From assembly GCF_001570765.1 (NCBI RefSeq), contig NZ_BCSH01000025.1, forward strand, positions 1 to 64,000: DNA of 64,000 nt, read 5' to 3'. The DNA is from Nocardiopsis listeri NBRC 13360 (GTDB lineage: Bacteria > Actinomycetota > Actinomycetes > Streptosporangiales > Streptosporangiaceae). This document shows, one piece after another, positions 7,578 through 17,076 of the stretch. A model generated the notes under the pieces. The model had not been told where the DNA came from. It ran no database searches and saw nothing but the letters and a program-made list of their open reading frames with translations. Every line of letters starts with the position of its first letter. The stretch's first letter is position 1. A program made the position numbers and the translations under genes.

Positions 7578-8578
7578 ACGGCGGCGTCTCCCGTCATGCG
7601 CCCCAGGCGCCAGACGATGACGCGGGCGAGGATATTGACGATCATCGTGACCAGGAACAGGGCGACACCGATGGCCATCAGTGCGGTCCTGGCCTCGGGG
7701 CCGGCCTCACCGAAGGTGGCGGCGATGTGCGAGGCCATGCTGCTACCCGTGCTGAACAGGCTCGAACCCCAGGACTGGGCGCCGCCGATGAGCATCAGGA
7801 CCGCGATGGTCTCGCCCAGCGCGCGGCCCAGACCCAGCATGGCGGCGGCCACGATGCCGGAGAAGCTGGCCGGCAGCACCACCTTGCGCAGGACCTCCCA
7901 CCGGGTGGAACCCAGGGCGTAGGCGGCCATGCGCTGGTCGATCGGGTGTACCACGATGACCTCGCGGATGATGGCGGTCATGATCGGCAGGATCATGATG
8001 GCCAGGACGATCCCGGCGGGCAGGTAGCCGACGCCGCGGACCGGGCCCTCGAAGAGGAAGAACCACCCGAACGTGTTCCCGAGGAACTCGAAGAAGGGGC
8101 GGAGCACGTTCGGTAGGAACCAGTGCAGGCCCCACAGACCGAAGATGACGCTGGGCACCGCGGCCAGCAGCTCCACCGTGTAGGAGAGCGGCTTGGCGAG
8201 ACGGCGCGGCGCGAGGTGCGTGATGTAGAAGGCGACCATGATCGCCAGCGGCAGTGCGATGGCGATGGCGATGATCGAAGTGATCAGGGTGCCGTAGATG
8301 AACGGCCAGGCACCGTAGGTACCGGTGATCTCGGTCCGGGAGTTACCGGAGGTCCAGTCCTCGCCCGTGAGGAAGCCGAAGAAACCTTCCTTGGCGAAGA
8401 CGGGCCAGGCTTCGGTGGTGGTGCGGATCACCATCAGGGCCAGGATGACCAGCACGATCGTTCCGCAGGCCGTGACGACCCACTTGAAGATCGGGTCGGC
8501 CATGCGCCCCTTGCCTGAACGGAGGGAACTGCGCCGGGGTTCCTCCGGGGCCGGGGCCTCGGGGGCCTGAGTGGACAT
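7574..8578 (-). CDS. pstC: Phosphate ABC transporter permease PstC
   Basis: 334 residues from ATG 8578, which follows AAGGAGAAGCACA. Longer frames upstream have no ribosome site and would add a low-complexity leader. Six transmembrane helices and the permease loop YALGSTRWEVLRKVVLPASF are present. The first 35 or so residues are a Pro/Ala-rich cytoplasmic extension (MSTQAPEAPAPEEPRR), as often found in actinobacterial PstC. Confidence 0.95.
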   Translation of the reverse strand: MSTQAPEAPAPEEPRRSSLRSGKGRMADPIFKWVVTACGTIVLVILALMVIRTTTEAWPVFAKEGFFGFLTGEDWTSGNSRTEITGTYGAWPFIYGTLITSIIAIAIALPLAIMVAFYITHLAPRRLAKPLSYTVELLAAVPSVIFGLWGLHWFLPNVLRPFFEFLGNTFGWFFLFEGPVRGVGYLPAGIVLAIMILPIMTAIIREVIVVHPIDQRMAAYALGSTRWEVLRKVVLPASFSGIVAAAMLGLGRALGETIAVLMLIGGAQSWGSSLFSTGSSMASHIAATFGEAGPEARTALMAIGVALFLVTMIVNILARVIVWRLGRMTGDAAV

Positions 8579-8738
8579 TGTGCTTCTCCTTGATGGCTTT
8601 CGTGGGAGTCGGAGAGCGGTGCACCCCTGTTCTGCGTGCCCCCGGGGTGTGAGGGGCGGGGCGCCGAACCCGTGTTCTGCGCCCCGTCGTGTGCGGAAGG
8701 CGGTGGGGCCGAGACCCTGGGTCCCGGCCCCGGAGGGG

Positions 8739-9944
8739 TTACTCCTCCTCGGAGCCCTCTTCGGCCTCGGCGTCTTCCTCGGTGCCGGCCTCGGCGTCGT
8801 CACCGTCGGTGGCGTCATCCTCGGCGCCCTCCTCGGTGTCGCCCTCGCCCTCGCCGCCACCGTTCTCGGAGTTGGTCTTCTCCAGTTCGGCGATGACGCG
8901 CTCGGTCAGCTCGTCACCGAGCGGCGCGTAGCCCAGCTCGCCGGCGACGTCCTGAGCACTCTCGTCGCTCAGGGCCCAGGTCCAGAAGTCGATGATGGCG
9001 TCGGCGGTGGCGTCCTCGTAGCCGCAGGTGTAGGTGAAGATCCAGTTGGTACCGGCGATCGGGTAGCCCTCGCCACCGATGTCGTCGATCGCGAACTGGA
9101 AGTTCTCCGGAACCTCGGCCTCCTCGGAGGCGGCGATGGTGGCCTCGAGGGTCGGCTCGATCGGGGTGCCGTCCTCGTTGACGATGTGGGCGACGGACAG
9201 GCCCGCCTCCTGGGCGAAGGACTGGTTCAGGTAGCCCATGCCGCCCGGGTTCTGCGCGATGCCCTGCGCCACACCGTCGTTCTGCTGACCGCCGACCAGG
9301 CCGGACGCCCAGTCGAGCTCCTTGCCCTCGCCGTACTCGTCGGCCCACGACTCGACCTCGGTGGAGAGGTAGTGCGTGAACACCGCGGTGGTGCCGGAGC
9401 TGTCGGAGCGGTGGACCGGAACGATCTCGTCGTCGGGCAGGTCCATGTCCGGGTTGAGCTCGGCGATCGCCGGGTCGTCGAACGTGGTGATCTCGGTGGA
9501 GTAGATGTCGGCGATGGTCTGTGCGTCCAGGACCAGGCCGTCCAGCTCCGGGTTGTCGAAGGCGATGACGACGGAGCCGAACACGACCGGGAACTGGACG
9601 GCTTCGCAGCCGCGGGCCTCGGCGGCCGTGGCCAGGTCCTCGTCACCGAGGAACTCCTCGGAGGAACCGAAGTCGACGGTCTGCTCGAGGAACTGCTCGA
9701 TGCCCGCGCCGGAGCCGACGCTCTGGTAGTTGATCTCGACACCCGGCTGGACGTCGCTGCTGTAGCTGTAGATCCAGTCCTGGAAGAGGGGGTCGGGGAA
9801 GCTGGCCCCGGCACCGGTCAGCGAAGCGCTGAGCTCGGCGTCTGTACTGGCGGCACTGCCGTTGCCCTCGTCTCCGCTGCTGCACGCCGCCGCGAGCAGG
9901 GGGATGGCCGCCAGAACGGCGAGCTTGGAACGCCCGTTGCGCAT
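8739..9944 (-). CDS. pstS: Phosphate-binding lipoprotein PstS
   Basis: 401 residues. The signal peptide ends LLAAACSSG with a clear lipobox, so Cys21 is lipidated and the protein sits on the outer face of the membrane. Phosphate-binding segments include GAGASFPDPLFQDW, SVGSGAGIEQF and the VHRSDSSGTT loop. The last 40 or so residues are an almost uninterrupted acidic tail (Glu/Asp with Gly/Ala), not part of the usual PstS fold of about 360 residues. Start ATG 9944. Expression should be PhoP-dependent through the PHO box at 10049. Confidence 0.95.
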   Translation of the reverse strand: MRNGRSKLAVLAAIPLLAAACSSGDEGNGSAASTDAELSASLTGAGASFPDPLFQDWIYSYSSDVQPGVEINYQSVGSGAGIEQFLEQTVDFGSSEEFLGDEDLATAAEARGCEAVQFPVVFGSVVIAFDNPELDGLVLDAQTIADIYSTEITTFDDPAIAELNPDMDLPDDEIVPVHRSDSSGTTAVFTHYLSTEVESWADEYGEGKELDWASGLVGGQQNDGVAQGIAQNPGGMGYLNQSFAQEAGLSVAHIVNEDGTPIEPTLEATIAASEEAEVPENFQFAIDDIGGEGYPIAGTNWIFTYTCGYEDATADAIIDFWTWALSDESAQDVAGELGYAPLGDELTERVIAELEKTNSENGGGEGEGDTEEGAEDDATDGDDAEAGTEEDAEAEEGSEEE

Positions 9945-10048
9945 GTCGTAGTTCTCCTCGTTGAATCACCGCTGTCGGGGCTGACGTAAAACGACACTAG
10001 GCGTGCAGAAAGACCCCGGGTCATCGGATGAGAAGACGTTCGATAGAA

Positions 10049-10070
10049 GAAGAGTGAATGCCGGATGAAC
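10049..10070 (-). promoter_or_regulatory. PHO box upstream of pstS
   Basis: On the minus strand, 11-nt direct units begin with GTTCATCCGGC (10070-10060) and continue with ATTCACTCTTC (10059-10049), fitting the Streptomyces PhoP consensus of GTTCA-type repeats on an 11-nt period. It lies about 105 nt before the pstS start. A weaker pair, GTTCACCCACT then TGAACTGCGGA, lies on the plus strand near 10145. The 400-nt gap 9945-10344 contains no gene. Confidence 0.65.
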
Positions 10071-10344
10071 GAAAGTCACTTTCCGATAACGGGAGCCGTG
10101 TGGGTCGATTTCCGTTATCTCGCATGTTCGGCGAGTGACGTGCCGGTTCACCCACTTGAACTGCGGAAATAAAAAAGTGGTGTGGAGGGGAGGGAGTGTT
10201 CACCCCTGGTTCCGATGACGTGTCGGATGCCGCTGTGTCACCTGAACGTGTGCCGGAGAAGGCCGCTTCGCGACATGAGGGAACGACCTCACCGGTCGCG
10301 CCGGAGGGCCTTTCTCGTGGAATACGGAAGATTCTTTCTCCGGC

Positions 10345-11130
10345 CTATCCGCCGTTTCCCGTGTCGAGTCGATAACCGATCCCGCGCACCGTGTGGATGA
10401 AGCGGGGACTGGCCTCGGAATCACCGAGCTTGTGCCGCAGTCGACGGATGTGCACGGCGATCGTGTTGTTCACCGGGGGCAGGGGCTTGTGCCACACCTC
10501 GGTCCACAGTTCCTCGCGGCTGACTACGCGACCGCTGTTGCGCAACAGGAAGTCCATGATCCCGAACTCCCGCAGGGCCAGGTTGACCGGCTGCCCGTCC
10601 ACGAAGAGTCGGTGGCCCAACGCGTCCAGTTCCAGGTCGCCCGAGCGAAGCGCCGAGGGAGGAGCGGTGGAGTTCTCCAGCAGTCCTTCGGTTCCCGGCA
10701 ACGAACCGCGCAGCAGCGCAGAAAGTTCCGGGATCCGGTAAGGCCGACTCACGCACGCCGTCGCACCCGCGGCCAGAGCCCGGACCGCCCGTTGTGAGTC
10801 ACCCGGGCCCACCCCGATGAGGATGGGGATGTCCGTGGCCCGCCGGGTCACCCGAACCAGGGTCTCCAGATCGACCTCCGACGGATCAGAGCTGGTCAGC
10901 AGGGTGTCCGGGCGCAACAGTCCCACTCGCAGAAGGGCCTCCGCACCGTCCACGCACACCGTGATGTCCACGTCGTGTCCACTCAGTGACAGCACCAGCT
11001 GGTGCGACTGTTCGGACTCGGGTTCCACCAGCAGAACGCGCAGTGGACCCTCGGCCCGATCCGTGCGGGCCTCGTCGTCCGGTGCGCCCGAAGGAGGCGG
11101 AACCGGTGAGGAGGAGGCGAGCGCGGTCAT
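10345..11130 (-). CDS. OmpR-type regulator with a degenerate receiver domain
   Basis: 261 residues. Residues from about 30 to 145 form a receiver-like domain and about 160-258 an OmpR/PhoB winged helix ending FIHTVRGIGYRLD. The receiver has lost its chemistry: the acidic pair is replaced by VEPES, the phospho-acceptor Asp position reads Ser in RPDTLLTSSDP, and the conserved Lys of the K-P pair is Arg in VSRPYRIP. It is therefore likely to act without phosphorylation. It sits between pstB and pstS, so a role in phosphate gene control is inferred from position. There is no adjacent histidine kinase. Confidence 0.8.
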   Translation of the reverse strand: MTALASSSPVPPPSGAPDDEARTDRAEGPLRVLLVEPESEQSHQLVLSLSGHDVDITVCVDGAEALLRVGLLRPDTLLTSSDPSEVDLETLVRVTRRATDIPILIGVGPGDSQRAVRALAAGATACVSRPYRIPELSALLRGSLPGTEGLLENSTAPPSALRSGDLELDALGHRLFVDGQPVNLALREFGIMDFLLRNSGRVVSREELWTEVWHKPLPPVNNTIAVHIRRLRHKLGDSEASPRFIHTVRGIGYRLDTGNGG

Positions 11131-11179
11131 GGGCGGGGTCCACTTCGTCGAGGGGGTGGTCGGGTGGCGCGCGTCGGGT

Positions 11180-12052
<873 letters not shown>

Positions 12053-12141
12053 GTGGCCACTTCCGGTTCGGACGGGGCTTGCGCGGTGTCCTCACTCGGG
12101 GACGACACCCGCGGCGCGCGGTCGACACCCATCGAAACGGG

Positions 12142-12185
12142 TGAGCGTGAAGCCAAGGTGAACGAACCTCGTGGCCAAGATGAAC
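12142..12185 (-). promoter_or_regulatory. Four-unit PHO box upstream of pstB
   Basis: On the minus strand, GTTCATCTTGG (12185-12175) and GTTCACCTTGG (12163-12153) are spaced exactly 22 nt apart. Each is followed by a weaker 11-nt unit, giving four units on an 11-nt period. This is the architecture of Streptomyces PhoP operators. The rest of the gap 12053-12458 holds no gene. Confidence 0.75.
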
Positions 12186-12458
12186 GTGGGAGGTGGAGTG
12201 GGAAGCCCCCGGTGACCTTCCGGTGTCCTCCTCGTTGAGCGGGGTACGTCGCCGAGGGCAGGGTGCGTGCCGGAAAGTGTGTCAGGTGGAACGGCCGTGG
12301 CCAGGGGCAGGCCACAGCCGGCCGACGCCCGGCGTCGCTTCGAACGCCCGCGTCACACGCGGTGATGGCGTCGATGGTCGCTCCCGGACGGACGAAGGCC
12401 GCCCCCGCCGTCCCGGGGGACGGTTGCGAGGACGGCCGAACCCGCTGCGGGCAAGGAC

Positions 12459-12830
12459 CTACTGCCGGGACTCGCCCTGCTCGGCGATCTTGCCCTTGAC
12501 CTCGTCCATGTCGAGCTCCCGGGCCTGGGTGATCAGGCTCTCCAGTGCCTCGGAGGGGAGCGCGCCCGGCTCGTTGTAGATGACCGTCTGGTCGCGGACG
12601 ATCATCAGGGTCGGGATGGACTGGATCTTGAACTCGAACGCCAGCTCGCGCTGCGCCTCGGTGTCCACCTTGGCGTGCACGATGTCGCCGTGCTTGTCCG
12701 AGGATTCCTCGAAGACCGGGGCGAACTGTCGGCAGGGGCCGCACCAGTCCGCCCAGAAGTCGATGAGAACGAAGCTGTTGTCCTTCAGCGTCTCGGCGAA
12801 GTTGTCTTTGGTGAGTTCGACGGTGGACAC
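12459..12830 (-). CDS. trxA: Thioredoxin
   Basis: 123 residues with the redox motif WCGPC in DFWADWCGPCRQ and the cis-Pro segment SIPTLM. It reduces cytoplasmic protein disulfides. GTG 12830 was chosen because GCAGGAG precedes it by 6-7 nt; upstream frames give a non-homologous leader. The C-terminal helix is about 15 residues longer than in E. coli TrxA. A SigR-type promoter pattern lies about 120 nt upstream. Confidence 0.93.
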   Translation of the reverse strand: MSTVELTKDNFAETLKDNSFVLIDFWADWCGPCRQFAPVFEESSDKHGDIVHAKVDTEAQRELAFEFKIQSIPTLMIVRDQTVIYNEPGALPSEALESLITQARELDMDEVKGKIAEQGESRQ

Positions 12831-12947
12831 GTGGTCTCCTGCTCTTCGTTCGTCTTGTGGTGTCGACCGGTGGCCAACTGCCATCCTCCTGGGTCCTACA
12901 GCGGTCGTGCCCGCTTGTTTGTTCCACATGCGTGCGGGAGGCCACCG

Positions 12948-12973
12948 AACGTCCCGATGGCCTGCCGGTTTCC
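12948..12973 (-). promoter_or_regulatory. Candidate SigR-type promoter of trxA
   Basis: On the minus strand GGAAA (12973-12969) is followed after exactly 18 nt by GTT (12950-12948), close to the GGAAT-N18/19-GTT consensus of SigR/SigH disulfide-stress sigma factors. Thioredoxin is a classic SigR target and a SigR-type sigma gene is present at 42379. A single short match, so moderate at best. Confidence 0.4.
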
Positions 12974-13000
12974 AACTCAACACGTGTTTCATATCGGTTT

Positions 13001-13020
13001 GGGAGGTAAGCCTCCCTGAG
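13001..13020. promoter_or_regulatory. Weak iron-box-like palindrome
   Basis: GGGAGGTAAGCCTCCCTGAG resembles the TTAGGTTAGGCTNACCTAA-type box of IdeR/DmdR regulators with several mismatches. It lies in the divergent gap between trxA and the DUF202 pair. Confidence 0.25.
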
Positions 13021-13105
13021 GTTAGTGTCGCCGTGCGGGACACGGGTTCGTTGTGCCGTCCGTGATCTGGAGCCGTGGGCCGAACGCGTGAAACCAGGGG
13101 GACCG

Positions 13106-13453
13106 ATGAGTACGGGAGAAGCCGAGGGCGACGAGGCCGTCGACTACCGGTTCACCCTGGCCAACGAGCGCACCTTTCTGGCCTGGATCCGTACCGCGTT
13201 GGCCCTGCTGGCCGGGGCCGTCGCCGTGCTGCACCTGCTTCCGCTGGGTTGGGCCGAGGCGCCGCGCACCGCGGTCGGACTGCTCCTGGCCCTGATCGCC
13301 GGGGTGGTGACGGTGTACGCGCCGGTGCGCTGGTTCCGTGTCCAGCGCATCATGCGCCGTGGCGACACCCTGCCGATGAGCGCCCTGCCCATCGTGACCA
13401 CGTTCGTCGTGGGACTGGTTTGTCTGGTGGTTCTCCTGGGGAACCTGCTGTGA
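13106..13453 (+). CDS. DUF202 (YidH-type) membrane protein
   Basis: 115 residues with three membrane segments and the DUF202 signature ANERTFLAWIRTALALLAG. ATG 13106 follows CCAGGGGGACCG. The family is widespread and of unknown function. Its GTGA overlap with the next gene, another DUF202 protein, shows they are translated together and probably form a heteromer. Confidence 0.85.
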   Translation: MSTGEAEGDEAVDYRFTLANERTFLAWIRTALALLAGAVAVLHLLPLGWAEAPRTAVGLLLALIAGVVTVYAPVRWFRVQRIMRRGDTLPMSALPIVTTFVVGLVCLVVLLGNLL

Positions 13454-13809
13454 TCCGGCGGGATCCGGGCCTGCAACCGGAGCGCACCCTGCTGTCCTGG
13501 CAACGCACGCTCATCCTGGTGGTCCTCGTGGGGCTGCTGTACCTGCGTGGACCGTTCGTTCCCGGGGCCGGCGTGGTCCCCGAGGTTCCGGTGCCGCTCA
13601 GGGTGGGCGTCATGGCCTTGTCCCTGTTGATGTGCGGCGGTCTCGGACTGCACCTGTGGCTGAGGTGGCGAAGGACCGAACACGGTGCGCGGGAGAAGGG
13701 GGGCGCCGGTCCACCGTTGAGCGTGGCCCGTCCTTGGGCCCTGATCCTGTTGAGCACCGGTGTGTTCGCGCTGACCGTGGCCGTGACGGCGACGGTGATC
13801 GTGCCCTGA
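13450..13809 (+). CDS. Second DUF202 membrane protein
   Basis: 119 residues starting at GTG 13450, which overlaps the stop of the preceding gene. It begins with LQPERTLLSWQRTLILVV, the other common DUF202 signature, and has three hydrophobic helices. Longer frames from 13075 are only the upstream gene read out of frame. Function unknown. Confidence 0.85.
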   Translation: MIRRDPGLQPERTLLSWQRTLILVVLVGLLYLRGPFVPGAGVVPEVPVPLRVGVMALSLLMCGGLGLHLWLRWRRTEHGAREKGGAGPPLSVARPWALILLSTGVFALTVAVTATVIVP

Positions 13810-14081
13810 ACCGGTGTGCGCCCGCGGGGCCGGTCGATGTCCTGTCACGGGCGCAGACGTCTCATGCCCTGTGACGGGCGGTTCGGTCGCGCTCTCGCGT
13901 ACCGAAGGCTGGTGGGGCTCGTGTGGAAACCTCGGGCCGGAGCCGTTCCCTGCTCGGGTGTGGGCGGCGACCGATGGTGAGGCGGGGACCTGGCCTCGTG
14001 CCCGCTCGTGGCCGTGCGCTGCTCGGGTGGAAGGTACGAACGCGGGCGGCGGGGCACCCGACGAACTCCCGTTACTCGGAA

Positions 14082-15065
14082 CTATGCGGGCTGTGGAAGT
14101 GCCTCGGTCGAACGACGGTGCCGCACGATGGAGTCGATGATCGTGTTCAGGTCCCTGGTCGGCTCGTAGCCGATCAGCCGCGCGGCCAGCGAGGTGTTCG
14201 GGTAGCGGCGCTGCATGTCCTCGTACCCCTCACCGTAGGCCTGCTCGTAGTCCATGTAGGTGATCTCGCTGCGGGAACCGGTCAGTTCCACGACCCGGTC
14301 GGCCAGGCCCTTGATCGACACCTCTTCGTGTCCACCCAGGTTGACGGCCTGGTTGTAGGCATCCGGGGTCTCCAGGAGCCGGGTCAGGGCCGGAACCACG
14401 TCGAAGACCGAGCCGAAGCAGCGGCGCTGTGTACCCGTGCCGTACACCGTGATCGGCGCGTCGCTCAAGGCCTGGTCGACGAACCGTGGGACGACCATGC
14501 CGTACTGCCCGGTCTGCCGAGGTCCCACCACGTTGAAGAAACGGGTGATGACGCACGGGACCCCGGACTCCTTGCCGTGGACGTGCGCCACCAGTTCGTC
14601 CAGGCCTTTGGCGGCGGCGTAGGACCAGCGGCTCTTGATGGGAGAGCCGTAGATCCGGTCGTCGTTCTCGGTGAGGCCGTTCGCGTCGTTCTTGCCGTAG
14701 ACCTCACTGGTCGAGGCGACCATGTAGGGGACCCGATGCCGGACCGCGGCCTCCACGACGGTCTCCGTCCCGTGCAGATTGGTGCGCAAGGACTGGAGCG
14801 GCTTGTCGACGATGTTGTAGACCCCCACCGCGGCGGCGAGGTGGAACACGGTGTCCGCCTCCGCGACGAGTGCGTCCACCAACTCCCGGTCCAGGATGTC
14901 GCCCTGGACGAAACGGAACGCCGGTGAGTCCTGCAACTGGGACACGTTGGACAGTGATCCGGTCGAAAGGTCGTCCAGCACGATGACCTCGTGTCCCTGG
15001 GCGACCAGGTGATCGCTCAGGTGCGAGCCGATGAACCCGGCTCCGCCGGTGATGACAGCCTTCAT
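14082..15065 (-). CDS. NAD-dependent nucleotide-sugar epimerase/dehydratase
   Basis: 327 residues, extended SDR. NAD-binding TGGAGFIGSHL lies at the N-terminus, catalytic STSEVYG and WSYAAAKG (YxxxK) in the middle, and a substrate loop with RQTGQYGMVVPRFV. Family members act as UDP-glucose 4-epimerases, dTDP-glucose dehydratases or UDP-xylose synthases; the exact sugar cannot be read from sequence. Start ATG 15065 follows GAGGGGAAACC. It heads toward the 3' end of a minus-strand set with PIG-L and WbqC genes, opposite a glycosyltransferase, suggesting surface glycan assembly. Confidence 0.85.
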   Translation of the reverse strand: MKAVITGGAGFIGSHLSDHLVAQGHEVIVLDDLSTGSLSNVSQLQDSPAFRFVQGDILDRELVDALVAEADTVFHLAAAVGVYNIVDKPLQSLRTNLHGTETVVEAAVRHRVPYMVASTSEVYGKNDANGLTENDDRIYGSPIKSRWSYAAAKGLDELVAHVHGKESGVPCVITRFFNVVGPRQTGQYGMVVPRFVDQALSDAPITVYGTGTQRRCFGSVFDVVPALTRLLETPDAYNQAVNLGGHEEVSIKGLADRVVELTGSRSEITYMDYEQAYGEGYEDMQRRYPNTSLAARLIGYEPTRDLNTIIDSIVRHRRSTEALPQPA

Positions 15066-15164
15066 GGTTTCCCCTCCACTGCGGGCTTTGATCGGTTTCT
15101 CTTCTTCGCGGGGGACTGGGTGCGCTGGGGACGGGTGGGGGAGTTCTGGCGCCTCATGGGACGT

Positions 15165-15878
15165 TCAGGCCAGGTGTCGGAGCACGTGGTAGCCCTCGCC
15201 GAGGGCCACCCCGGCCTGCATGCCCCTGAGGACGGCGAGGCTGCGCAGGGTGAGTTCGGAACGGGTGTGCGGGTGCTCATGGCTCTGCGATCCGTACAGT
15301 TCCATGCCTTGGAGTTTGGCCAGCAGGTCCTCCTCCTCGAGTTCGACGATGAGGTTGGGCGACTCCACCGGTTCGGTCCGCCACTGGTCGGCCGCCTCCT
15401 CGTAGGCCATCACCAGGCCGGGGTGGTGGCGCAACCGGTTGTTGGAGGGGCGCAGGGCGGTGTGGACGGCCTCGGCGGTCGCCTGGTGGTCCTGGTTGTA
15501 GCTGGTGCGGTGGGGGATGAGTACCACGGTGGGTCGGAGCCGGGCGATCGACAGCGGACTCTCCTGCTCCACGAGCCGAGCCAGTTCCACGCGAGGGATG
15601 CCGTCGAGTCGCAAGTGGTTCGAGTCGCCCGGCAGGGCCATGTGCCAGTCGTCCCAGTGGAAGTGCTCAGAGGCCCTCTTGATCTCGGTGTGGCGTTCCT
15701 GGGCCGTGGAGAAGCCCTTCGGGGATTGGTCGGCGGTGTCGCCGACCGTTATGAACTGGACGTAGACCTCCGCGCCCGCGTGCTTGGCCTTGCTCATCAG
15801 GCCGCCGCAACCGAGGGTCTCGTCGTCAGGGTGGGGGGAGTAGACCAGGAGACGCTCCTGTGACCAGTCCATCGTCAT
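15165..15878 (-). CDS. PIG-L / LmbE-family deacetylase
   Basis: 237 residues. The zinc motif SPHPDDETLGCGG at residues 14-26 and the downstream histidine in SYNQDHQAT define the PIG-L N-acetylglucosaminyl deacetylase family (MshB, GlcNAc-PI deacetylase). The likely substrate is an N-acetyl sugar of the glycan made by this cluster. ATG 15878 or ATG 15872 could be the start; ribosome sites are weak for both. Confidence 0.85.
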   Translation of the reverse strand: MTMDWSQERLLVYSPHPDDETLGCGGLMSKAKHAGAEVYVQFITVGDTADQSPKGFSTAQERHTEIKRASEHFHWDDWHMALPGDSNHLRLDGIPRVELARLVEQESPLSIARLRPTVVLIPHRTSYNQDHQATAEAVHTALRPSNNRLRHHPGLVMAYEEAADQWRTEPVESPNLIVELEEEDLLAKLQGMELYGSQSHEHPHTRSELTLRSLAVLRGMQAGVALGEGYHVLRHLA

Positions 15879-15990
15879 GTCGGTTTCCCGTCCTTTGCCG
15901 AATGTGGGGGGCGATCGGTGGTTACCCGGGCCGTTCTCGACCTCGTGCCGTGGCCCGGGAGGGCGGTGACCCGATGTGCCGACCAGTGGG

Positions 15991-16830
15991 TCAGTCGCGG
16001 GTTCTTGCCTGTCGGAGTACGTGCAACGAGTCCGGTCCGGCGTTGAGTAGGAGATCGATCGCCGCCAGGCGGGGGATGAACGGTTCGGTGCCCTTGCGAG
16101 TGGGTTGCGGGTACTCCGGGTGCCGGAAGTCCTGCCACTCGATGTTCACTCCGTAGCGGTCCGTGATCTCGGGGTCCATGTAGCCCTTGGACCCTTCACC
16201 CGCGAGCAGCGTGCTCGCGCCGGCCTTCGCGCAGATCTGTGCGAGCAGCTCGCTCTTGGACCCGGGAAAGTCCCCGAGATCCCCTGCGCGCAGAATCGGT
16301 GTGTCGATACCGAACCCGCGCATCAGCATGCGTGTGGTCGCGATGGACAGATCTGCGAGATTCTCCCACTCGGTCTCGTACAGGTGAGCGATTTCTTCTT
16401 TGTAATCGTCCCAGTACGGGGCCTTGCGGTAACAGTGTTCCGCCAGTGCCCTGTAGTGCTTCATCCTCCATTTCTGGGTGTTGTCGATCTTCTTGTCCCG
16501 AATGAGTTCGTCCCTGCTCGCCTGCTCTACCGGGACGGTCAGCAGGACCGGCTCACCGGATCCCGCTACGTAGTTTCGGTTCTGCCATCCACGGCGTTCG
16601 AACTGGACCGTGTCGAGCATGATGAACCGGTCGGAGCGGTCGATCTTGTCGATGAGCCCCAACCAGGGCCAATAGTGCGGCTGGTGGATCGCCACCGTCG
16701 CTCGACCGGGTACGTCGCTGGTGGGCGAGGTGTGCTGCCGGGTGCCGACGTGGTCGGGGTGGGCAGGATCTGGCGATGGGGAACGTGAGTCGCCGATCAC
16801 GCCTGGCATTCTCCTTCTCTCGTGGGTCAC
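15991..16830 (-). CDS. WbqC-family protein
   Basis: Up to 279 residues. The core begins VAIHQPHYWPWLGLIDKIDR, the hallmark of WbqC proteins, followed by NRNYVAGSGEPVLLTVPV and the C-terminal EWQDFRHPEYPQ segment. WbqC members occur in O-antigen and other surface-sugar clusters and are thought to act on amino sugars or their glycine adducts; activity is not established. The first 40 or so residues are Ser/Pro-rich and not conserved. GTG 16830 gives the full frame, but ATG 16809 or a GTG shortly after it, following AGAAGGAG, may be the true start. Confidence 0.8.
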   Translation of the reverse strand: MTHERRRMPGVIGDSRSPSPDPAHPDHVGTRQHTSPTSDVPGRATVAIHQPHYWPWLGLIDKIDRSDRFIMLDTVQFERRGWQNRNYVAGSGEPVLLTVPVEQASRDELIRDKKIDNTQKWRMKHYRALAEHCYRKAPYWDDYKEEIAHLYETEWENLADLSIATTRMLMRGFGIDTPILRAGDLGDFPGSKSELLAQICAKAGASTLLAGEGSKGYMDPEITDRYGVNIEWQDFRHPEYPQPTRKGTEPFIPRLAAIDLLLNAGPDSLHVLRQARTRD

Positions 16831-17076
16831 GGGGAGGCGAATACTTTCCGACTACTAAGCCGTATCGGATATTCCGGTGACGTTGACTGTCACCGGTTCG
16901 CCTCAAATATCCTCTAATGGTTACCACCTCACGCAAGCCCGTGTATACGATTTGCGTGGCCTACATAGGACGCGAACCCGGGTGAACCCACCGGTCGCGT
17001 AGGGCGTCAACCTAACACCGACTTTGCGGGTTAATGTCGGTCCGAAACCGATAACTGTCGGAGGAGTCCTAGGGCT

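Noticed and set aside
13838..13880. Repeated CCTGT-ACGGGCG motifs after the DUF202 genes
   Set aside because: Only two imperfect copies with no dyad symmetry and no nearby target gene.
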